Of a DNA stretch of 64,000 nt, positions 49,206 to 58,108 are shown in pieces (position 1 is the stretch's first letter; each line of letters begins with the position of its first letter). Source of the DNA: Mycolicibacterium duvalii (GTDB lineage: Bacteria; Actinomycetota; Actinomycetes; Mycobacteriales; Mycobacteriaceae); NCBI RefSeq assembly GCF_010726645.1, contig NZ_AP022563.1, forward strand, positions 1,054,001 to 1,118,000. Direction: 5' to 3'. Under the pieces are notes generated by a model, which saw nothing but the letters and a program-made list of their open reading frames with translations, was not told where the DNA came from and ran no database searches. A program made the translations under genes and the position numbers.

Positions 49206-50432
49206 ATGCCCGAGCGATTCGGGGTTTCAGAAGAGGTCGTTCACTTCGACCCGTTCTCGGACGAGTTCTTCAGCGACCCGTTCGAGACCTACCGGCGGCT
49301 CCGTGACCATGCACCGGTCTACTACAGCGAGCAGTACGACTTCTGGGCGCTCTCCCGGTACGAAGACGTCGCACCCGCGATGCGCGACCACGAGACGTAC
49401 TCATCGGCGAAGGGTGTCACCCTCGATCACTTCATCGATCCGGATGCCATGATCCCCGAAGGCGTGATCATCATGATGGATCCGCCTCAGCACACCCGCA
49501 TGCGCGCATTGGTGAACAAAGTCTTCACCCCTCGCGCCATCGCGAAGCTCGAACCGATGATCCGGGAAGTGGTCGAAACGACGGCACAACGGATCGACAC
49601 CACTTCGTTCGATCTGGTCGAAGACTTCTCCGCGGTGTTTCCGGTCGAGATCATCACCACGATGCTGGGCGTTCCGCCGGCCGGACGCCAGCAGATCCGT
49701 CATTGGCTCGACGCGCTGTTGGAACGCGAACCTGGAAACGTGAGCATCACCGCGGCCGGGCGGGAAGCGGCCGTGGACATGTGGAGGTATTACTACGACC
49801 TCGTCGTCGACAAGCGCGCCAACCGCGCCGACGACATGATCACGCGGTTGACCGAAGTGGAGGTGGAACGAGAAGACGGCACCCGCACCCGCCTCGATGA
49901 CATGGAGATAGCCGCCTTCGCGTCGCTGCTCGGCGGGGCCGGAGCGGAGACCGTGACCAAGCTGATCGCCAGTGCGGGTGTCCTGTTCGCGCGTCACCAG
50001 GAGCAGTGGCAAATGCTCCAAGAGGACAGGAGCCGGATCCCGGCCGCATTCGAAGAGTTGCTGCGTTACGAAGGGCCGTCCCAATACGACATCCGGTGGA
50101 GCAACGTCGAGGTCGAGCTTCACGGCAAGGTCATTCCCCGACACAAGCCGGTCATGCTCATCAACGGGTCGGCGACCAGGGATGAGCGCGCCTTCGCCGA
50201 TCCCGATCGTTTCGACATCACCCGCGCGCACTCCGGGCACAACCTCGGATTCGGGTACGGGATACACAGCTGCCTGGGAGCGGCACTGGCGCGGATGGAA
50301 GGTCGAGTTGCCCTCGACGTTCTTCTCGATCTGATTCCCGAATTCGACGTCGACGTCACAGGGTTGCGACGGGTCAAGATGCCCAACGTATTCGGGTGGG
50401 CCAGCGTGCCGGTCCGCGCCGCGCCGCAGTGA
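49206..50432 (+). CDS. cytochrome P450 (AGAET subgroup), paralogue of 17709 gene
   Basis: This 408-residue P450 has the I-helix AGAET (245-249), the ExxR in EELLR and FGYGIHSCLG with heme Cys356. It shares long identical blocks with the P450 at 17709-18938, including DFWALSRYEDVAPA and LLGGAGAETVTKL. GGGAGG lies 10 bp upstream of ATG 49206. It belongs to the ADH/SDR/LLM operon and probably hydroxylates the same ring or side chain that the other enzymes then oxidise. Confidence 0.93.
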   Translation: MPERFGVSEEVVHFDPFSDEFFSDPFETYRRLRDHAPVYYSEQYDFWALSRYEDVAPAMRDHETYSSAKGVTLDHFIDPDAMIPEGVIIMMDPPQHTRMRALVNKVFTPRAIAKLEPMIREVVETTAQRIDTTSFDLVEDFSAVFPVEIITTMLGVPPAGRQQIRHWLDALLEREPGNVSITAAGREAAVDMWRYYYDLVVDKRANRADDMITRLTEVEVEREDGTRTRLDDMEIAAFASLLGGAGAETVTKLIASAGVLFARHQEQWQMLQEDRSRIPAAFEELLRYEGPSQYDIRWSNVEVELHGKVIPRHKPVMLINGSATRDERAFADPDRFDITRAHSGHNLGFGYGIHSCLGAALARMEGRVALDVLLDLIPEFDVDVTGLRRVKMPNVFGWASVPVRAAPQ

Positions 50433-50475
50433 GTGCGGTTCACCGTCTATGCACTAGAACGCGTAAGGAGAGGGA

Positions 50476-51591
50476 ATGATGGTGGACGGGTCAACTCGCC
50501 AGGTTCATCGTGTCGTACACGTCGGCACCGGCTTGACTGGTACGCAGGCGCTCAGAGCGGTCATTGACGACCCTGCCCTCGAACTCGTCGGGCTCAAAGT
50601 GTCGACGGCGGACAAGGCAGGAATGGATGCGGGTCGACTTTCCGGTGGTCCCGATATCGGAGTGTCGGCAACCGACGACCTGGACGCGATCCTGGCGCTC
50701 GAGCCAGACTGTGTTCTGTACTGCGCCAGTGCCGTTCGGCGTGAGGCCGAGGCCATTGCCGACATCGCCGGATATCTGGAGGCGGGCATCAACGTCGTCA
50801 CGATTTCGACGATCCCGATGGTGTATCCGGCGGCCGCGCCACGCGAGTGGCAGGACGCTGTGCACGCTGCAGCCGGGAAGGGCAACTCCACGTTCTATGC
50901 CACCGGCGCCGAGCCGGGCTTCATCAGTCTCAACATCCCGACGGCACTGTTGGCCGGTGCGGGCGCGGTCGAGTCGTACCGGATGGACGAGTACGCCATC
51001 GACCTGGACAAGTCCTACCCGATCTGGGATGTGCTGCACGAATCCATGGGGTTCGGTAAGCCGGATGGGCACGTGCCCGCCCGTATCGCCGCCGGAAAGG
51101 TCAACCACGACTGGGAGACCGTCGTTCGCTACATCGCCGACATCCTCGGACTGACGCTCGACAGCATCGACCTGGACTGGGAAACGCTGCTCGCTCCGGA
51201 GGATCTGACGACCGCGATCGGGGTGATCCAGCAAGGGACGATCTGCGGGCACCGGTGGCAACTCGCCGGCATGGTTGGCGGGCGCCCGGCCGTTGCGGTC
51301 CAGTACTTCGCTACGGTCAGTTCCACACCGTGGCCGCCTAGCTGGCCCCGACCATCGCGGCACGACCAAGGCGGGATGGTCATCCGGGTGCAGGGTCGGC
51401 CCAGCATGTGCGCGGAGCTGTACTTCGAGCAGTCGCCCACTGACCGAGTCAATCCGGGCGTCGCGGCAACCGCGATGGCCGCGGTCAATGCGATCCCTGC
51501 AGTCGTCGAGGCGCCGGCCGGTGTGCTTTCCGATCCCTTGGCGGGCCCGTCGATTGTGACCAGGCAGTCACGAATGATCACGGATTGGTGA
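50476..51591 (+). CDS. diaminopentanoate dehydrogenase-like NAD(P)-dependent oxidoreductase
   Basis: This 371-residue protein has a complete cofactor loop HVGTGLTG (residues 14-21) followed by LELVGLKVS, and the conserved GVAATAMAAVNAIPAVVEA helix near the end. It is the third family copy in the window, 43 bp after the P450. AAGGAGAGGG precedes ATG 50476 (an ATG at 50479 is an alternative). The last 14 bp overlap the convergent acyltransferase gene. It may reduce or oxidise a carbonyl or amine product of the operon. Confidence 0.87.
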   Translation: MMVDGSTRQVHRVVHVGTGLTGTQALRAVIDDPALELVGLKVSTADKAGMDAGRLSGGPDIGVSATDDLDAILALEPDCVLYCASAVRREAEAIADIAGYLEAGINVVTISTIPMVYPAAAPREWQDAVHAAAGKGNSTFYATGAEPGFISLNIPTALLAGAGAVESYRMDEYAIDLDKSYPIWDVLHESMGFGKPDGHVPARIAAGKVNHDWETVVRYIADILGLTLDSIDLDWETLLAPEDLTTAIGVIQQGTICGHRWQLAGMVGGRPAVAVQYFATVSSTPWPPSWPRPSRHDQGGMVIRVQGRPSMCAELYFEQSPTDRVNPGVAATAMAAVNAIPAVVEAPAGVLSDPLAGPSIVTRQSRMITDW

Positions 51592-52966
51592 TCGAGCCCA
51601 TGAGTTCGTCCAGTGCCGCGGGCAATGCGTCGGCCAGGTTCCACAGGTCCGGTGCCAGGTCCGGGCTGGAGATGATTCCGAAGCCCAACTGGCCGTTGTA
51701 GGACATTGCGGTGATGTTGAGTCCGGCACCGGCGAGTATCGGGCCGAACGGATACACCTCCTCGATGCGGTAGCGCGCCAGGTAAAGGGGAACCTGGGGG
51801 CCCGGCACGCTCGAGAGGATGAGGTTGAACGGTGGGTTCGTCGGCTTGGGCACGCGCGGCAGGAGGCGCTTGGCCGCACCCATGGTGTATTGGCCGATGA
51901 ACTGTGTCCAGTCCTGTAACAACGTGGGGCCGAGTTCGGCGCTGTGCGCCTTGGCCGCCGCCGTGCTCTCGACCATGTCCCGCAGTCTCTGCACCGGGTC
52001 GGCCACGGGTGACTGCAGCCGACAGAACATCCAGCTCGTCTGATTGCGACCGGGCCGGTCCGATTTGCCGTGGACCGACACCGGAACAGCTGCGACGAGC
52101 GGGGTGTCGGGCAACGCGTCATGCCGTTGCAGAAAGGTCCGTAAGGCGCCGGCGCACAACGCCATCACGACGTCGTTCACCATCAGTCCGTAGTGGTTCT
52201 TGACGGCCTGGACATCGTCAAGCGAGAGCGCGACGAACGCGACACACCGGCGGCCCGAATGCGGACCGTTGAACAACGTCTTCGGGGCCGCGAACGGCGC
52301 CACCATCGAGCGCCCAGCCCTAGCGCGACGCACAGTACGCGCCACTGTCGCAAACGTGGCGGGTAACAGACTGGTCAGCCGCCATGACCGTGTCGCGACA
52401 CCGAGTACGCCGGTGGCGGCGATCCGCAGGGTGCCGGCCGCCGGCGTCGGATTGACCGTGTCCGGCGGTGCCGACAGATCGGGCTCGAGACTGCACAGTT
52501 GCGTCATGATGTTGGCGCCGCCCACCCCGTCGACCAGCGCGTGGTGGGCTTTGACGACCAGTGTCAGAAGCTCTGGCGCCGAGGGGTTCTCGACCGCCCA
52601 GACTTCCCACAGCGGGTGGTCGCGATCCAGGGGCAGCGCGGCGATGTGAGCACACACCTCACCCACTTCGACTCGACTACCCGGAGCCGGCGCTGCGATG
52701 CGCTTGAGGTGGCGGGAAATGTCCACCCGAGCACATTCGACCCAGACCGGGTGATCGATGTTCAGCTGCCCACCGGCGAGCTTCTTGCGAAATTCAGGTA
52801 TCGCAAGCAGTCGCGGTTCCAGCTCTGCACGGAGTTGTTCGAAGCTGTAGCCGCCGGGCATTTCGGCGACATCCAACTCCAGGACACAGCAGACGTTCAG
52901 CGGCTGTGACGGTGTCTCCAGATAGAGGTACATCGCGTCGAGGCCACTCAGTCGCTCCACAATCAC
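51578..52966 (-). CDS. WS/DGAT-type acyltransferase (wax ester synthase/triacylglycerol synthase)
   Basis: This 462-residue protein has the acyl-CoA acyltransferase active site HHALVDG (residues 141-147, HHxxxDG) and the family pattern ERLSGLDAMYLYLETPSQPLNV at the start. The mid region has VNDVVMALCAGALR and the end has FNLILSSVPGPQVPLYL. GTG 52966 overlaps the ligase stop as GTGA; the longer frame upstream is a reading of the ligase gene. Tgs-type enzymes esterify diacylglycerol or alcohols with acyl-CoA. Placement at the end of a catabolic operon suggests storage or trapping of an intermediate. Confidence 0.92.
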   Translation of the reverse strand: MIVERLSGLDAMYLYLETPSQPLNVCCVLELDVAEMPGGYSFEQLRAELEPRLLAIPEFRKKLAGGQLNIDHPVWVECARVDISRHLKRIAAPAPGSRVEVGEVCAHIAALPLDRDHPLWEVWAVENPSAPELLTLVVKAHHALVDGVGGANIMTQLCSLEPDLSAPPDTVNPTPAAGTLRIAATGVLGVATRSWRLTSLLPATFATVARTVRRARAGRSMVAPFAAPKTLFNGPHSGRRCVAFVALSLDDVQAVKNHYGLMVNDVVMALCAGALRTFLQRHDALPDTPLVAAVPVSVHGKSDRPGRNQTSWMFCRLQSPVADPVQRLRDMVESTAAAKAHSAELGPTLLQDWTQFIGQYTMGAAKRLLPRVPKPTNPPFNLILSSVPGPQVPLYLARYRIEEVYPFGPILAGAGLNITAMSYNGQLGFGIISSPDLAPDLWNLADALPAALDELMGSITNP

Positions 52967-54420
52967 TCGCCGGAGCCGGTCAGAGCGGCCAATTCGCGCT
53001 TGACGACCTTGCCGACATCGTTGCGGGGCAGCTGGTCGACGAAGACGATCCGCGCGGGGACGCGATATGGCGTCAATCGCTCTCGGCACCACGCGGTGAG
53101 TTCCTGCTCGGTCACGGTGTCGTCGACTCGCGCCACGAACGCCCAGGGAACCTCACCGAGGCGCTCATCGGGGACGCCCACCACCGCGGCCTCACGCACA
53201 CCGTCGGCGGACATCAGGACGTCCTCCACCGTTCCGGGGAAGACCTTCAACCCGCCACGGTTGATCATGTCCGACACTCGGCCGTCGAGCCAGAGGAAGC
53301 CGTCGTCGTCGAACCAGCCGAGGTCACCGGTGTGGAACCAGCCATCGTCGGTGAGCCGGTCCAGGAATGCCGGGTCGATCTTGCGGGCCGCGGTGGTCGG
53401 GGTGCGCACCATCACCTCGTTCTCGACGATGCTGACGTCGATACCGGGAAGCGGGCGTCCCACCGATCCGAGTTTGGTCTCGCCCCACTCGCGGGCGTCG
53501 GCAGCAGACCAGCCGACGACTTCGCCGCCGAGTTCGGTCTGACCGTACGAGTTGAGCACCAGGACGCCGAACTTGTCGCGGAACCTGGCCGCCTGCACCG
53601 GGGACAGCGGCGCGGTGATCGAACGCACGATCTTGAGCGGCGACAGATCGGTGACCGCTTCGTCGTACAGGACCATCGTCAGTGCCGCCGGGGGGAGCAC
53701 CGTCGACCGTAGCTGATGCCGTTTCACCAGGACGGCGAAGTCGGTGGGGGAGAAGCGGTCCATCAGCACGACACCGGATCCGGCACGAAAGGCGAAGAGC
53801 ACTTGGTAGATGCCGGCCCATAACGACAGTGACAGCGGCACCAGGTTCGGCATCGGCGCGCGCTTGGGCTTGCCGGTGTCGGGCTTGGCGCCACGCAGCT
53901 TGGCCAGCAGACGGTCGATCAGGTCCAGCACGGTGGCGTGCCTCAGCGGCACGGGCTTGGGCGCACCGGTGGTGCCTGAGGTGAACTGCAGCAGCGCGAC
54001 ATCGGCGTCGTACTGGCGGGGATCGTCGGGCGGGGAGCCTTTCTCCGCGAGGTCCCACCGTCGGCCGGCGCCGGTGACAATGGGCAGATCGAAGGTGGTG
54101 AACCGGTCCGCCAGCTCCGGAGTCGTGATCACCGCGACCGGGCGCAGGGCCGCGAGTTGACTGGTGACCTCGGCATCGGCGGCGCGGGGGTTCAGCGGCG
54201 TGTAGACGCCGCCCGCGTTCCAGGTGCCGAACAGTGCGGCAATCGTGACCGCGTCGTTCGGCAGCATCGCGGCCACCACCTGGCCGGTTCGCAGGCCGGC
54301 GGTGGTGAGCAGCTCGCCGACCCTGGCGGCGTCGGAGGTCAACTCGCCGGCGGAGACGTCGCTGTCGAGGGTGTGCACGGCGACGGGCGGCAGGCCGTCG
54401 ACCAGTTGCGCCAGGCTCAC
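52963..54420 (-). CDS. AMP-forming acyl-CoA ligase
   Basis: This 485-residue ANL ligase has LLQFTSGTTGAPKPVPL as the phosphate loop, SYGQTELGG as A5, the hinge WFHTGD and NDVGKVVKREL with the C-terminal Lys. It is shorter than the 500-540 residues of the other ligases. It overlaps the crotonase before it and the acyltransferase after it. It would activate the operon's acid substrate. Confidence 0.92.
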   Translation of the reverse strand: MSLAQLVDGLPPVAVHTLDSDVSAGELTSDAARVGELLTTAGLRTGQVVAAMLPNDAVTIAALFGTWNAGGVYTPLNPRAADAEVTSQLAALRPVAVITTPELADRFTTFDLPIVTGAGRRWDLAEKGSPPDDPRQYDADVALLQFTSGTTGAPKPVPLRHATVLDLIDRLLAKLRGAKPDTGKPKRAPMPNLVPLSLSLWAGIYQVLFAFRAGSGVVLMDRFSPTDFAVLVKRHQLRSTVLPPAALTMVLYDEAVTDLSPLKIVRSITAPLSPVQAARFRDKFGVLVLNSYGQTELGGEVVGWSAADAREWGETKLGSVGRPLPGIDVSIVENEVMVRTPTTAARKIDPAFLDRLTDDGWFHTGDLGWFDDDGFLWLDGRVSDMINRGGLKVFPGTVEDVLMSADGVREAAVVGVPDERLGEVPWAFVARVDDTVTEQELTAWCRERLTPYRVPARIVFVDQLPRNDVGKVVKRELAALTGSGE

Positions 54421-55235
54421 CGGTCATCCTCCAGAGGAAGCCAGTTCGGGGCCCGTTTGTCGGCGAACGCGCGCGGACCTTCATCCTGGTCGGGGTGCCC
54501 CCATACCGACGTCAGGTGCGCCGCGCCCTCGCGACAGGCGTCGGTCAGACCGTGCTCCAAGGCTCCCCACAGCGCCCGCTTGGTCGCGCGCATGGCCACC
54601 GGAGAGTTCCTGGCGATTTTCTCGCCCAATTCCTGTGTGACAGAACGCAACTGGTCAGGCGGGTCGACGACCTGGCTGATCATCCCCAGTTCGTAGGCGC
54701 GCTGAGCCGTCAGCCTCTCGTGGCTGCCAACCAGCGCCATCCGCAGCACCGCCTCGGCGGGCATCTTTCGCATCAGAGCGATGGTCTCCAATGCACTCAC
54801 CTGTCCGATGGAGACGTGCGGATCGACGAATGTCGCATCGGCGGCAGCGATCACGATGTCCGCGTCCGCGACCCAGTGCAGGCCGCCGCCCGCACAGACA
54901 CCGTTGACAGCGGTGATGACCGGTTTGGAGACGTTGCAATGCCACGCGGTCAGTTTGAGGTCGAGGGTGCGCATCGTCTCCTGGAATTGTTGCACCGCCT
55001 CACCGTCGAGTTCCTCGACGTCGGCGCCGACCTGAAACGCCCGGCCGTTGCCGGTGTGCGCGATGACGCGCACGTCGGGGTCGGCGTCGAGTTCGGCCCA
55101 GGCCCTGGGAAATTCCTCACGCATCACGATGTCGTAGGCGTTGAGCCGGTCGGGCCTGTTGTTGATGATCCAGCCCACCGGACCGCGCCGCTCGACAATG
55201 AGCCGTTGGTAGGTGGTTTTCTCCTCGGTCGTCAC
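54417..55235 (-). CDS. enoyl-CoA hydratase/isomerase (crotonase)
   Basis: This 272-residue crotonase-fold protein has the oxyanion helix NGVCAGGGLHWVADADIVIAA and a C-terminal HPDQDEGPRAFADKRAPNW. It is a tandem paralogue of the gene at 55232-56044; both share WHC-V-KPVI and RAYELG-ISQVV blocks. GTG 55235 overlaps the previous stop. The two may form a heteromer or act on successive intermediates. Hydratase, isomerase and hydrolase activities are all possible in the family. Confidence 0.9.
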   Translation of the reverse strand: MTTEEKTTYQRLIVERRGPVGWIINNRPDRLNAYDIVMREEFPRAWAELDADPDVRVIAHTGNGRAFQVGADVEELDGEAVQQFQETMRTLDLKLTAWHCNVSKPVITAVNGVCAGGGLHWVADADIVIAAADATFVDPHVSIGQVSALETIALMRKMPAEAVLRMALVGSHERLTAQRAYELGMISQVVDPPDQLRSVTQELGEKIARNSPVAMRATKRALWGALEHGLTDACREGAAHLTSVWGHPDQDEGPRAFADKRAPNWLPLEDDR

Positions 55236-56044
55236 GGTGCCTCCGCTGTCGCTGTCGACTGCCAATTCGGTGACCGCTTCTCCCGCCAGGCCCGCACACC
55301 TTCGTCCTGATCGGGATGGCCGGCGAGCCGGTCGATCTGTGCTGCAGCCTCCTCGCGGGCGGTGCTCAGACCGACTTCCATGCAGCGCCACAGTGCCTTC
55401 TTGGTGACGCGCATCGCCACGGGGGAGTTGGCAGCGACGGCGGTGGCGAGTGCGGTGGCCGCGGTTCGTAGGTCGTCACCGGGAACCACTTGGGAGATGA
55501 TTCCGAGCTCGTAGGCCCGCTGGGCGGAGATCCGCTCGTTCCTGCCGCTCAGTGCCATCCGGAGGATCGCCTCCATCGGTGACTTGCGGAGCAGCGTGAT
55601 GGCTTCGTAGGCGACAGCCTGACCCACCGACACATGCGGGTCGACGAACGACGCGCTCTCGGAGGCGATCACGATGTCGGCGTCGGCGACGAGATGCAGA
55701 CCACCGCCCGCGCACACGCCGTTGACGGCCGCGATGACCGGCTTCCATACGTCGCAGTGCCAAGATGAGATCTTAAGCTGCGCGTCACGGGTCCGGCGAG
55801 AGTGCTTGCGCATGGCATTCTTGTCGCGGGCCACCTGGACGACATCCATGCCCGTGCAGAATGACCTGCCGTTCGCCGTATTGACGATGACCCGGACCTG
55901 CGGGTCGGCATCCATCTCGGCCCACGCCCGCTCGAGTTCGTCGAGCATCATGGCATCGAACGCGTTGCCCGCGTCCGGACGGTTCAGGACCAGCCAGCCG
56001 ATGCCGTCGGACTTCTCGACGATGAGTCGCTCGTAATCACTCAC
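55232..56044 (-). CDS. enoyl-CoA hydratase/isomerase (crotonase), tandem paralogue
   Basis: This 270-residue crotonase has NGVCAGGGLHLVADADIVIA, SFVDPHVSVGQ and ERISAQRAYELGIISQVV. It pairs with the adjacent paralogue 54417-55235. GTG 56044 overlaps the dehydrogenase stop as GTGA. It would hydrate or isomerise the enoyl-CoA made by that dehydrogenase. Confidence 0.9.
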   Translation of the reverse strand: MSDYERLIVEKSDGIGWLVLNRPDAGNAFDAMMLDELERAWAEMDADPQVRVIVNTANGRSFCTGMDVVQVARDKNAMRKHSRRTRDAQLKISSWHCDVWKPVIAAVNGVCAGGGLHLVADADIVIASESASFVDPHVSVGQAVAYEAITLLRKSPMEAILRMALSGRNERISAQRAYELGIISQVVPGDDLRTAATALATAVAANSPVAMRVTKKALWRCMEVGLSTAREEAAAQIDRLAGHPDQDEGVRAWREKRSPNWQSTATAEAP

Positions 56045-57288
56045 GAACGCGGGATGTCCTTCCAGGGCTTGCCTTTCCACATGTCGGGTTCCCTTGGTAG
56101 TCCGAGCACCCGTTCACCCAGAATGTTCTTGTTGATGTCGGTGGTCCCGCCCTCCGTGCTGTTCGCGAGGCTGCGCATCCAGCCCTGGACTTCCCGCGGC
56201 AACGCATCGGGATCCTCGCTGGCCGGCCAGGCGAGTGCATCCGCGCCCAGCAGTTCAACCATCAGATCCTGGATCTGCTGATTGAGGGTGGCCTGGTGCA
56301 CCTTGCCGATCGAGGACGCGGCACCGGGCGACTGACCAGCCGAGAGCGCAGCGCGCACGCGCGTGTTCGTCCAGCCGCGGATCTGCTCCTGGACCCACAG
56401 CCGCATGATCTTCGCCCGAACGACCGGGTCCGACCACCGGCCGGTCTCCTGCGCCAGCGTGATCAGCCGCTCGGCGCTGGAGCCGCCGAGCCGTCCCATA
56501 CCGCCGGAACCCGATCCCGAGACCATCTGTCGCTCGCTGGACAACGTCGATGCGCTGACGCGCCAGCCGTCATTGATCTCACCGACGCGATGAGTATCGG
56601 GCACCGTGGCGCCGTCGATGAACACTTCGTTGAATTCGTTCTCCCCGGTTATCTGACGTAGCGGGCGCACCTCGACGCCGGGCTGATGCATGTCCAACAG
56701 GAAGTAGGTGATGCCCTTGTGCTTGGGTTGCTCGGGATCGGTTCGCGCCAGCAGAATTCCGAAATCCGCCTCATCGGCCCAGGTCGTCCAGACTTTCTGG
56801 CCGTTCACCACCCATTGGTCGCCGTCCCGCACTGCTCTGGTGGCCAGCGACGCGAGGTCCGACCCTGCACCGGGCTCGCTGAACAGCTGGCACCACTTCT
56901 CTTCGTTGCGGACGATCGGCGGCAGGAATCGCAGCCGCTGCTCTTCGGTGCCGTGAGCGAACAGCGCGGCCGCCGCGTTGTTGAGGCCGAGGGGATTCAG
57001 CCTCGTCAGCCGCAGGGGAGCCAGTACGGCGTCGATCGCACGGGCGATCTCGTTGCTGACGCCCAGACCACCATGCTCGGGCACCCAGGTGGGTACCACC
57101 AGCCCGGAGTCGGCGAACACCGGATACCACTGCCGGTACTGCTCGTGGCTACGGGCCGCACGAAGGGCTTTGGGTCCCGCGGCCGCGGCGTCGCGCCACG
57201 GGGCAGGCACCTCGGCGGCTACCCATTTCTCGACGACAGCGACGGCGTCGGCGGCACTGGTGGTGTCGGTGATCGGTAGTCGTGACAC
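56041..57288 (-). CDS. acyl-CoA dehydrogenase
   Basis: This 415-residue acyl-CoA dehydrogenase has FSEPGAGSDLASL, VVNGQKVWTTWADEADF and a C-terminal EGGTTDINKNILGERVLGLPR. GTG 57288 is chosen because AGGAGG lies ideally upstream, while the frame beyond it is an unrelated reading of the neighbouring gene. It is the oxidative step of the 51.6-59.4 kb operon. Confidence 0.92.
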   Translation of the reverse strand: MSRLPITDTTSAADAVAVVEKWVAAEVPAPWRDAAAAGPKALRAARSHEQYRQWYPVFADSGLVVPTWVPEHGGLGVSNEIARAIDAVLAPLRLTRLNPLGLNNAAAALFAHGTEEQRLRFLPPIVRNEEKWCQLFSEPGAGSDLASLATRAVRDGDQWVVNGQKVWTTWADEADFGILLARTDPEQPKHKGITYFLLDMHQPGVEVRPLRQITGENEFNEVFIDGATVPDTHRVGEINDGWRVSASTLSSERQMVSGSGSGGMGRLGGSSAERLITLAQETGRWSDPVVRAKIMRLWVQEQIRGWTNTRVRAALSAGQSPGAASSIGKVHQATLNQQIQDLMVELLGADALAWPASEDPDALPREVQGWMRSLANSTEGGTTDINKNILGERVLGLPREPDMWKGKPWKDIPRS

Positions 57289-57296
57289 GGCGCCTC

Positions 57297-58103
57297 CTAC
57301 CGGCCCGTGAATTCTGCGTCGCGCTTGTCGCGGAAGGCACGCAGGCCTTCCTTGAAGTCCTCGCTGCGACTGGACAGTTCGAGGGCCATCGCCTCGTTCT
57401 GCAGATGCCTGTCCAAATCGAGACCGTTTCCGGACTGCAGCAGCCATTTCGTCAGGCCCAGTGCGACGGTGGGGGAGGACGCCAGCCGGTTGACGAGTTC
57501 GGCGGCCGCGGTGTCGAGGCCACCGTCGGGGTGGGAGCTGTGGATGATGCCCCATTCAGCGGCCTCGGACCCTGAGAGTTCCTCGCCCAGCATCAGCAAC
57601 TGCCGGGTGCGGACCATGCCGATCAGCCGGGGCAGCAGCCAGGCGGCACCGCTGTCCGGAGTGAAGCCGCGCGCCATGAACGGCTCCCAGAATCGGGCAT
57701 CCTCGGCCGCGACGCAGAAGTCCGAAGCAATCGCCAGGTGGAACCCGAGGCCTGCGGCCCAGCCGCGGACCACCGCGACGACCGGAACCTGGGTCTCGAG
57801 CATCAACGGGATCAGCCTGTTGGCCTTGTTGGGCAGCCGACGCTGCGTGCTGCCCACCCTCGGCTTGCGCTCCGAGTGGGCGTTGTTGGCGACCAGGTCG
57901 GATCCCGCGCAGAAATCCGGGCCGGTGGCGTCGATGCGAACGACACGGACCGACTCGTCGATGCCGGCCGCGGCCAAATGGCCGATCATCGCATCGAGCA
58001 TCTCGTCGTTGACCGCGTTGCGGCGATCGGGCCGGTCCAGGGTCAGCGTGAGAACGGGGCCGTCCTGCTGGGCGGATAGGCCGGACACGCTCGGATAGTC
58101 CAT
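57297..58103 (-). CDS. enoyl-CoA hydratase/isomerase (crotonase)
   Basis: This 268-residue crotonase has GPVLTLTLDRPDRRNAV near the start, a DFCAGSDL segment and RGWAAGLGFHLAIASDF as the oxyanion helix. The C-terminus EDFKEGLRAFRDKRDAEFTGR is canonical. It is distinct from the tandem pair downstream and closer to the gene at 59488-60306. ATG 58103 starts 5 bp after the MaoC gene. It likely hydrates an enoyl-CoA. Confidence 0.91.
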   Translation of the reverse strand: MDYPSVSGLSAQQDGPVLTLTLDRPDRRNAVNDEMLDAMIGHLAAAGIDESVRVVRIDATGPDFCAGSDLVANNAHSERKPRVGSTQRRLPNKANRLIPLMLETQVPVVAVVRGWAAGLGFHLAIASDFCVAAEDARFWEPFMARGFTPDSGAAWLLPRLIGMVRTRQLLMLGEELSGSEAAEWGIIHSSHPDGGLDTAAAELVNRLASSPTVALGLTKWLLQSGNGLDLDRHLQNEAMALELSSRSEDFKEGLRAFRDKRDAEFTGR

Positions 58104-58108
58104 TGCCG

